A stretch of DNA of 64,000 bases, taken from Siderastrea radians. Lineage: Eukaryota; Cnidaria; Anthozoa; Scleractinia; Rhizangiidae. Within the stretch, counting starts at the first letter, position 1, and each line of letters starts with the position of its first letter. The stretch lies in assembly GCA_964017195.1 (NCBI GenBank), contig OZ024895.1, positions 27,370,875 through 27,434,874 on the forward strand. The letters run 5' to 3'. The notes beneath the pieces are model-generated. The model was not told the DNA's origin. It saw only the letters and a program-made list of their open reading frames with translations, and made no database searches. The position numbers were made by a program, and so were the translations under genes. Shown piece after piece: positions 20,766 to 28,618 of the stretch.

Positions 20766-23501
20766 ATGAAACTATACCACATAACCTTAGAGCTTGGGGC
20801 AGAACCTGTCATTCACCTCCCACGGTCAGTTCCAGTCCACTTACGGAACCTCTACAAAGAAGAGATTGACCAGATGCTCGAGTTAGGTGTCATCACCACG
20901 GTCGACACACCCACAGACTGGGTAAATAGCATTGTCCTGTCAGAGACAACCAATGAAAAGGGAGAGATAACAAAACTGAGAGTCTGCTTGGACCCCCGTG
21001 ACGTAAATAAATGGATCAAGAGAGAACAACACTATACCAAAACAATCGACGAGGTGGTGACCCAACTGAATGATGCTAAATTCTTCACCTTAGTTGACGC
21101 CAAGAAAGGATACTGGCACGTCCCACTAGATGAAGCCAGCTCGTACCTTACTACATTTAGTACCCCCTTTGGTAGATTTCGATTCACCCGGCTACCCTTT
21201 GGCCTCACCGTTTCTCAGGACGTATTCCAGAAACAGCTTGACTCAGCACTCGAGGGCCTTAGCGGCGTCACAGGCATAGCAGACGACACATTCGTCTTCG
21301 GTTCCACGGAACAGGAACACGACAAGAATTTAGCCGGCCTCATGGAGCGAGCCCGACAGAAGGGCATAGTATTCAACAAAGATAAATTACAATTCAAACG
21401 CACAGAAGTCCATTTCTTTGGCCACACTTGGACCCCCCAAGGTGTGAAGCCCGACAACAGTAAAGTAGCAGCCATTCAAAGCATGCAGCCCCCAGAAGAT
21501 GTCAAGAGCCTACAGAGCTTCCTAGGCTTAGTAAATTACCTCACAAGGTATTCAGCTCGCCTGGCTACCATTACGGCACCTCTCCGCGACCTCACAAAGA
21601 AGGAACTGGCCTATGTGTGGGGCCCAGAGCACGACCGTGCATTCGCTGCAGTCAAACAGGAAGTATCAACCCTCGGTGTGCTAAGGTACTTTGACCCAAA
21701 AGCAGAAACAGTAATCCAGACAGATGCTTCATTGAAAGGCCTTGGTGCTGTACTCCTACAGCAAGGTCAACCCGTGTGCTATGCATATAAAGCGCTTACT
21801 GAAACAGAGCAGAGGTACAGCAACAATGAGTGTGAAGCACTGGGACTAGTATGGGGACTTGAGAGATCTCACTATTTCATCTACGGCAAACCGTGCACTA
21901 TCCACACAGACCAGAGACCACTATAGGCAATCTTCAAGAAGAAACTATCCATTTTTCCAGCAAGATTGCAAAGATTTGTACTGAGGGCACTCAAATACCA
22001 CGTCAAAGGCACCTATGTCAAAGGCACTGAAGTACCAATTACAGACGCTCTGTCGAGAATCTCGCCACAACCTGCACCAGACAATGGTCAACTACCACAG
22101 CTCGACATTCACTATGTCACTGAAACACTTCCTGCATCACAAACAAAACTGCAGCAGATCCGGGATGAGACTACCAATGACCCCATCCTAAAGAGATTGA
22201 GAGAAAAAATCTACAGGGGATGGCCAGACAAACGAGAGAAATGCCCAGAAGCACTCCATGACTACTGGAACTTCCGCGAAGAGTTAACCATTGAAGACGG
22301 CCTTATACTGAAGGGAGAACGCATCGTCGTTCCGCCGACACTTCGAAGGGAGATCCTAAGCCTCATCCATCAAGGACATCTGGGCCAAGAGAAATGCCTG
22401 CTTAGGGCTAGAACCTCTGTCTTCTGGCTCGGCTTGACCAAAGATGTTATCAACCTAGTCAAGGAATGTGACCCCTGCCAGAGACACCAACGCCCACAGC
22501 AGAAACAACCAATCACGCAGCCAGAACCGCCAAACTACCCTTGGCAAAGATTGAACTCTGACCTTTTCGAATTCAAAGGTCACCAGTATCTACTAATCTC
22601 AGACCAGTATAGCAAATTCCCTGTCATCAGAAAGCTAACCAGCACGAGCTCACAGGCGATAGTCACACACCTTAAGAGTATCTTTGCAGAACACGGCATC
22701 CCTGCCCAATTAGTAACTGACAACGGACCACAATACAGTGCAAAAGAATTCCAAGATTTCACAGAATCCTATGGTGTAGAGCACATCACAAGCTCCCCGC
22801 ACTATCCACAGGCAAACGGGTCCTCTGAACGCATGGTACAGACAGTGGAAAACATACTGAAGAAATGTGACGAAGAAGGTGGAGATCCTTACCTAGGGCT
22901 GCTATCATACAGAGCAACACCTATTGACCATCGCCTGAAATCACCAGCAGAACTGCTAACCAATAGGAAGTTCAAAACGCTGTTACCCATGTCAAATCGC
23001 GCAAGCCTTACAGCCGATTCAGGGAATGTTAAGGAACAGTTGAGGAAGCGACGACAAGAGTACTATGGTCACTATTACAACCAGAACGCAGGCCCAACCC
23101 TCAAACCACTTCACCCAGGCCAGCCAGTACGAATTCTTGATCACCAGACCAAGACCTGGGAACCAGGAACTGTCCTGAGAGCAGCAAAAGAAGCAAGATC
23201 GTACATAGTCAAAAACAACACCACAGAAGGTGTGTACCGCCGCACAAGATCACACCTTAGGCCAGACGTCGCAAACCCCTGCACGCCCCGCCCTCCGCCA
23301 GTACAAGAACCGACGGCAATTACGCCACCAGTGTCACCACCTGAGGAAGCTACGCCACCCACGAGCACCATTGGTCACCCACCCGAGAACAGTACAGAGT
23401 CTGGACCCCCTGCAAGGATTCTGCAGCACTCAGGGACAAGCGGCGGATACATGACCAGATCCGGGCGTACAGTGAAACCACCGGATAAGTTGAACATTTA
23501 A
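20766..23501 (+). pseudogene. Gypsy Pol: reverse transcriptase, RNase H, integrase (one internal stop)
   Basis: The frame is open upstream to about 20660 (LTKENLLTDFQDRFEGLGEF). RT motifs: DPRDVNKWIKRE, FTLVDAKKGYWHVPLD, FGRFRFTRLPFGL, and the catalytic box IADD at 21276-21287 (the usual Tyr/Phe-x-Asp-Asp has Ile at the first place). RNase H follows (TDASLKGLGAVLLQ, YSNNECEALGLVWGL, HTDQRPL). A TAG at 21924-21926 interrupts RNase H, and the frame resumes without shift at AIFKKKLSIF. Integrase: HHCC zinc finger (HQGHLGQEKC...CDPCQRHQ), DDE core with DLFEF, TDNGPQY and NGSSERM, and a C-terminal proline-rich tail. Confidence 0.9.
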
Positions 23502-23682
23502 ATGAACACTGATGTTTATTGTTACAGAGTTGAGTTAGGGCCCAGATCCGGGCGCACAGTGAAACCACCGGATAAGTTGAACATTTAGATGAACACTGAT
23601 GTTTATTGTTACAGAGTTGAGTTAGGGCGCAGATGTGGGCGCACAGTGAAACCACCGGATACGTTGAACACTTAAATGTTGT
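23455..23682 (+). repeat. 87-bp tandem repeat at the end of pol
   Basis: CCAGATCCGGGCG begins at 23455 and 23542, and a diverged third unit begins at 23629, giving a period of 87 bp. The unit includes the last codons of integrase (SGRTVKPPDKLNI) and the start of the untranslated region, so the pol stop region has been duplicated twice. Confidence 0.85.
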
Positions 23683-23779
23683 ATAAGCATTGGATAGTTA
23701 TTACCTGATTCATGAACATTAATCTAGCACGAACGCTTGAGCACTTATATGATATATAACATTGTCATTGAGAGGGGGA

Positions 23780-23891
23780 TGCCACAGTATGTGTCACGTG
23801 ACTCGCTCTAGCACGTGCTTTTATGTAAATGAGGAGCTCTCACCGAGCCGCCATGTTAATCGACTGAAATAAACCTTGTGAAAGTATAACA
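23780..23891 (+). repeat. 3' LTR of the gypsy element
   Basis: 112 bp, TGCCACAGTATG to AAAGTATAACA, preceded by the polypurine tract GAGAGGGGGA and followed by the target duplication GTTAG. Confidence 0.93.
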
Positions 23892-24639
23892 GTTAGCATA
23901 ATCTAATATACACATATATTACAGAAAACATCGAGATGCAGGCAGATGAATAAAACATTTTGCTCACCTTCTAAGCCATGTTTCGGAGAGCAAAGGAGAG
24001 AAAGAAACTCGTAGAGCCTTCTGGGAAATTCTCCAAAGAAGATGTACCGTTGACCAGTGACTCGGCATTTTGACTCGGGCTCGGATTTGACTCGGGAAAT
24101 GTTTTTACTCTCAGAATTTAGAATTCCTGTACCAGAAAAATCGCCCCACCCTGCCCTAAACACCGAGGGGTCTTGAAGATGTTCTGACCAACTTGTGGAC
24201 GCACGTACCATTTTCGTGTTTAGATAGCACTTTCCAAATTTGTTAATTTCCGAAGACTAATCTGACTGGGACTTCCTAAGGATTTACGAAAGGAAAAGAG
24301 AACGTCGCTAGGCAAAGGCGTACTTAGTAGTGCAATGTACGGTTTTCAGGTGCATTTTGTTTTTGGCATATTCTAGCCGCCATAGACTGTATTGGCATAC
24401 TCAGCGGTATCTACTGACACTGTGAACAGACTGTCAATGTCATTCATTAAGACACTTCAAAACAAGTTTGTAAGCGCTTCACGAATCAAAGATGAGATCT
24501 CCAGTAGTATTGCATTTGGGACGTGTTCAGAGCCCTTTCATCTATGGCAGTAGTATTGTACGCTCGGATAACCCCACTTTGAGACGGTGCTTTCTGATTG
24601 GTGGAGAAGGTTGATTTGGTCATTGATATAAATTCTGAT
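23892..24639. other. No gene recognised
   Basis: Flank of the gypsy element. Contains words around 24050-24090 (ACTCGGCATTTTGACTCGGG) related in reverse to 18430-18470, i.e. a diffuse pre-existing repeat interrupted by the gypsy insertion. No coding exon seen. Confidence 0.35.
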
Positions 24640-25530
24640 CATTGATATAAATAAGAAGATACTAAGTTATCTAAATTACTTACACCAAAAGGATGAAAAC
24701 TCTATAGTCAGACAAGCCTTAAAAATATCGATTGATCTTTATGATAACGGAAAAAATAGTTTCTACTCTAGTGTCATGAAAATAAATGAATACTATTAAT
24801 TTTAATCACTTTAACTATAGTTCATTAAATGATTGTAAAATTAAACAGTATATTAATATCATGAAACAGAAGTATATTTCACATTGGAATCAGACCCTAC
24901 AAAACTCGCAAAAACTTAGTTTTTATAACACTATTAAAAATAATTATAGCCCTTCTACCTACTTAGATTTAACAAGGAAGAACCCTTTAAGGAAAGCATT
25001 AGTAAAACTGAGAATAAGCTGTCACAAACTTAGGATCGAAACAGGTAGATACGACAATATACCTCGTAATGAAAGAATATGCAACTTCTGCAATTGCAAC
25101 AAAATTGAAGATGAAACTCATTTTTTGTTAGATTGCCCAGCTTATTCTCAGGTACGCGGCATATTCTTTTCTAAAATAGAATCCAAACTTCCATTACTAC
25201 GACTACTACCACGCGAAACTCTATTATCACATCTTATGAATTCCACTGACTACTTTGTAAACATTAAGCTAATCTCATTTATCTCGGCATGCTTTGAATT
25301 GAGAGACAATCTCGTTACAATGATCACCACTTCGAACAGTTAAATGAACAATTATTGTTAGTAATTGTTTCATATATTATATATAATATTTTTTTTTGTT
25401 ATGTTATGTTATTTTCTACTTTACTAATTATCTTAGTTAATGAAATAATATGTAATTAAATTAAAGTAGCTTTTGCAATACTACCAAATTTCTATGTAGT
25501 CATGCAAATAAAGCTTGTTGTTGTTGTTGG
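24640..25530 (+). mobile_element. LINE (non-LTR) 3' part, ORF2 C-terminus and (TTG)n tail
   Basis: 24640-24780 encodes SIVRQALKISIDLYDNGKNS followed by a frame change. The main frame 24786-25343 (185 codons) ends a LINE ORF2 protein: KALVKLRISCHKLRIETGRY, then the C-terminal zinc-knuckle-like block ICNFCN...EDETHFLLDCPAY (C-x2-C...H-x4-C). The sequence ends in a (TTG)n run at 25515-25530, a typical retroposon tail. The element is 5'-truncated. Confidence 0.82.
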
Positions 25531-25772
25531 TCGGCCATATTGGATTTTTACGGCTTCTGATTGGTTGAGAAAGGGAGTGACATCACGGAAAACTAGAGCT
25601 GTCATGTCAAAAATCACCATAGCAACAAGACAATTTGTCAAGTCAAAAATGTTTTTTTAATGAAAAAGATAGGGGGTCTCTTAGTTACAGGGCGGGAGCG
25701 TGTTGCCTGGACCTGAGCGGTCAGCGGTGTCCCGTAAGAAAAGTTCACAAAGTCCAAACAGGAGCATGTGGC

Positions 25773-25967
25773 TTATGAAAAACTTAAATAGGTTTTCATC
25801 CGCGGAATGACGTGGCTTTTTGTATGACCAAGAAAACAGAATGCGTTTTTGTTAGGTTCATACGGGTCTTTCAGTTCACCCCAGAATCCTGTTTTCCATT
25901 CATAACCATCGTTGCGTGCGCCAAACCAAAGGGTGTTGTCTTTCCATACTTGTTTCACTCTTTCCAT
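25773..25967 (-). CDS. Hypothetical small protein, 64 aa
   Basis: Overlaps the end of the RING-finger frame by a few codons (its ATG lies inside the last codons of that frame). Trp-rich N-terminus (VWKDNTLWFGARNDGYEWKT). It may be a separate protein or the shifted C-terminus of the RING protein. No family recognised. Confidence 0.4.
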   Translation of the reverse strand: MERVKQVWKDNTLWFGARNDGYEWKTGFWGELKDPYEPNKNAFCFLGHTKSHVIPRMKTYLSFS

Positions 25968-26173
25968 GATTCATTGTACCTGTAATCCAATACGACGATG
26001 GGAATCATTTGTCGACAATGAGGGCAAGAGATGGTGTGACGTACATTTTTCCATTGGGTAACACATTGTCTATGGTATGGTTAGCGACAACATTTCCATA
26101 TGGTTTCACTTGTCACTGGTTCCAAGCAAATCACGCACTTCACATTTTCTGAACTGAGTTGTTGATCTGTCAT
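25955..26173 (-). pseudogene. RING-finger protein (in-frame stop)
   Basis: 72 codons from ATG at 26173. Zinc ligands appear in RING order: CVIC near the start, then CC, PYHRQC, and CPHC; a Trp (TQWKN) lies before the last pair as in RING E3 ligases. A TAA at 26081-26083 falls between the CC and PYH ligands, so it is interrupted. RING proteins are ubiquitin-ligase components; in a virus-like element the likely role would be modifying host proteins, which is inference. Its promoter region faces that of the 26463 gene. Confidence 0.65.
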
Positions 26174-26259
26174 GAAGATTCTTGCTTGCTTGCTTGCTTG
26201 CTTGGAGTGAAGAATGAAATGGGAAGGTCGAGTTGCTTGGTTTTATGGAGAAAAAGGGG

Positions 26260-26440
26260 TCACGTGCCATGGATCTGAAAACCAATGACAGGAAAGTCAC
26301 GTGAATCAAAAGAAAGAAAAAAAAACTGAATAGGGGCGGGGTTACCCCCCCTCTTTATTTTTCCCATCATTCTTAGCGATTCACTTGGTATAAAACCCTC
26401 GACATGCTCACTGGGCTTCACTCTCAGCTTTAGTTGGTTA
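26260..26440. promoter_or_regulatory. Divergent promoter region 1 of the Maverick element
   Basis: Between the RING gene (-) and the 26463 gene (+). Contains ACCAATGACA (26280) and TCACGTGA (about 26296-26303), and for the + gene a TATA box GGTATAAAACCC at about 26388. The same CCAAT plus ACGTGA combination recurs in the second divergent region at 28330-28610. Confidence 0.55.
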
Positions 26441-26462
26441 GTGTGGACTTTTGTTGGTTTGG

Positions 26463-26960
26463 ATGAAAAAAAAGGATGAAAGAAGACCTTTGTCAAACTT
26501 AGCCAGTTGTGCCAATGTTCGTAGAGACGAGGCTGTTGGTAGAAGAGGGCGAGAAGAGAGGATGGAGTTGGAGAGAACGGAGGCGGAGGGCGAGAGGGAA
26601 GTTGACGTTCTTTTGTTAAGGAGGAGGAGAAGATTGTATCTCGACCAGGAGGGTGCGCGTCTCTTTGCCCGATATTACTGGTGCATTTTGGTATACGAAG
26701 AGAATTCGTTCCGTTACCGTCGCCAGAAGAGAGTGTTGAGGAAAATGTTGGTGACGGAACTGATTCCCTTCGTTTTCAAGAATATGTCCGTTTCCCCGTT
26801 CGAGGAGGACTGGCCCATTACTGGAGATCAATTTGAAGCACTGGATCATGACCTGTCTATCAAGTTCTCCAAGGTGCACGCTGGTCCTCGATGGCAGGCC
26901 ATCATCCAGTGCTTCACAAGAGTCATGGAGAGGTTGGAGAAGCGATTCAATGTATGGTGA
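26463..26960 (+). CDS. Hypothetical protein, 165 aa, intact
   Basis: The ATG at 26463 was chosen because it follows the TATA box at about 26388 by 70 bases. The first 65 residues are charged and Arg/Glu rich (VGRRGREERMELERTEAEGE). The second half looks globular with aromatic residues (YYWCILVYEENSFRYRRQKR, MSVSPFEEDWPITGDQFEAL). No family recognised. The frame is open over its full length, unlike most neighbours. Converges with the 27050-27355 gene; AATAAA near 27041 can end the transcript. Confidence 0.6.
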   Translation: MKKKDERRPLSNLASCANVRRDEAVGRRGREERMELERTEAEGEREVDVLLLRRRRRLYLDQEGARLFARYYWCILVYEENSFRYRRQKRVLRKMLVTELIPFVFKNMSVSPFEEDWPITGDQFEALDHDLSIKFSKVHAGPRWQAIIQCFTRVMERLEKRFNVW

Positions 26961-27049
26961 ACATTTGAACATTTTTTAATTTAAAAAATTGTGAGCCAAC
27001 ACTTTTGTGAGTCAAGAAAAATGAAAAAATTACAATTGTATAAATAAAG

Positions 27050-27355
27050 TTACTCGGTAGTTACTCTTTCAACAACAGCAAACTCTGTGTCCGTGTCCAG
27101 ATCTTGCCACGCTGCATTGGCGCCTTGCAAGCGTTCTTGTAATTCTTGTTTTTTCATGTCACTATAAGAAGCTTTTCGCAAAGCTTGACTCAGACGTAAC
27201 GTAGAACGCATGTCTCGACGAAGTTTTTGAAAACGGGAACGTCTCTTTAACACTTCCTCTTCCGAAGGAAGCGGCTTCTTTTGAATCCAATAAACTTCCC
27301 CGTGCATGATGGGGTAATACACTCGAGTCTGTTCACAAAAGCTAACATGTTTCAT
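27050..27355 (-). CDS. Hypothetical protein, 101 aa
   Basis: Intact frame MKHVSFCEQTRVYYPIMHGE, with a charged helical middle (KRRSRFQKLRRDMRSTLRL) and a probable coiled coil (MKKQELQERLQGA). It directly follows the SLOG-like gene on the same strand, with 13 bp between the stop of that gene and its ATG, so the two may be co-transcribed. No family recognised. Confidence 0.5.
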   Translation of the reverse strand: MKHVSFCEQTRVYYPIMHGEVYWIQKKPLPSEEEVLKRRSRFQKLRRDMRSTLRLSQALRKASYSDMKKQELQERLQGANAAWQDLDTDTEFAVVERVTTE

Positions 27356-27368
27356 GATGTTTTTTTTT

Positions 27369-28277
27369 TTACAAATAAAAGCCTTCCAGTTCCAGTTTTA
27401 ATTGTTCATTGTTCTCGGGCAGACAGAAGGTACGGTTGAATAAGGCTTTGATTTCCTGTTGGGTTTTCTCGTTAATCTCTTGGGAACCAACCACAGCACT
27501 GCTTTGATGAAGGGTAGGGGGTTTGAGACCCCAGGGTACAAACTTGCTACCAGCTACCAGACAGGCAGAATCGTCGCTGACGTAGTAATGATGTTCAGAG
27601 CGGCACCAAGTTTGACTGGGAATGTCGAACAGATAGACTTCTTTGCCTTCATCCAAAGCCAGTTGCACGGTCCACCCTGGTCCCCCTTTGAATCGTTTGG
27701 CGTCCTTTTCCAGTATGCCAAAGGCATAGGTAGTGTGAGCCTTTTTAGTAATTTAATAATTGCGTTGCAGCAATTGAAGCATGTAGAAATGGGTGGGAAC
27801 ACGTTTACACAGCTTGCCAGCAGCCCGAATAGGGTAATGATTGGCTAGCAGCAACACTTCCACCGTAGCAGCACTGACGTAACCGGATCGTGGATGATTG
27901 GGGGGTACAATGACTTCCACCTGCATGCCAAAATGTTTGGCCAATTCTTCCGCCAATTGATCGGTGCCCTTGGCCCCACCCGTTTAGAGGACATGACCAC
28001 ATCCAATGGAAAGTGAGATCTCTTCTCCGTCTTGGGCTCCAATCATGTCGATGTTGGGGGGGGGGCATGGGTCAGGAAAAATGTAACCTGTATCGGGTCC
28101 CGCGATTTGAAAAATGTCTGCTTTGCTTAAACCTAAAGCCAAGGCAAAGTCAATGAGTTGATGATATCGGTACTGTTGGAAGGTGAACCCAGCAGTTAAA
28201 CCTCGATTGAAACGCTCGAGAAAATAATCGTCGTCTGAGGCAAAGTCTTCACGCTTCAAATCCTTGTAGTAGTCCAT
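27369..28277 (-). pseudogene. SLOG/YspA-like (nucleotide-ligand sensor) protein, two in-frame stops
   Basis: One uninterrupted frame of about 300 codons apart from TAA codons at 27984-27986 and 27753-27755. The start ATG at 28277 (MDYYKDLKREDFASDDDYF) follows a TATA-like TATTTAAG at about 28315. The centre carries TGGAKGTDQLAEELAKHFG and then VIVPPNHPR, the pattern of SLOG/YspA-DprA-like Rossmann domains (GGAKGxD loop, alternating helix, PxxxxR). The last 100 residues (SQTWCRSEHHYYVSD) match nothing known to me. SLOG domains bind nucleotides or their derivatives in conflict and signalling systems. The family call rests on one motif region. Confidence 0.5.
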
Positions 28278-28329
28278 GGGACGGAATGACAAAAAGTGAA
28301 TTATGAACCGTCTTAAATAGGTAAAAGTG

Positions 28330-28615
28330 GAATGAAAGTGGTCCAATGGGAAAAGACTTGTCCTTATTTGGGCATCACGTGATGAGTGAGTAAACCAATC
28401 GGAGTGAAGGTGAACTGACCAATCATGGACATTTTGACCTTATATGGTCATTACGTGATCCAAAATCAGACCAAAGACAGTTAGGGGTATGATCTGACCA
28501 ATCGTGGAAATTTTGGCCTTGTATGGTCATGACGTGAGATTAAAATGAGCCAATGACAAAAGGGTTTGAAGTGTATAAACAGCCAAGTGATGGTGGTAAT
28601 TTCTTCACATTGAGG
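28330..28615. promoter_or_regulatory. Divergent promoter region 2 with duplicated CCAAT/ACGTGA module
   Basis: Two near-identical blocks TGACCAATCRTGGAMATTTT...TATGGTCATKACGTGA lie at about 28417-28459 and 28495-28535. Additional CCAAT words are at about 28394 and 28549, and CATCACGTGATG at 28371. The + strand gene has TATAAAC at about 28574. The arrangement resembles region 26260-26440 and serves the SLOG-like gene (-) and the zinc-finger gene (+). Confidence 0.6.
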
Positions 28616-28618
28616 AGG

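Larger units (their letters stand above)
19109..23891 (+). mobile_element. Ty3/gypsy LTR retrotransposon, full length with target duplication
   Basis: The 4.78-kb element has two 112-bp LTRs starting TGYCACAGTATG and flanked by a perfect 5-bp direct repeat GTTAG (19104-19108 and 23892-23896). A primer-binding-site candidate TGGTTGTCAGAAGC begins directly after the 5' LTR, and a polypurine tract GAGAGGGGGA lies directly before the 3' LTR. Gene order is gag-protease-RT-RNase H-integrase, with integrase after RNase H, which defines Ty3/gypsy. The LTRs differ at only a couple of positions, so insertion was recent. Two in-frame stops and a frame change make it non-autonomous as read. Confidence 0.93.
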
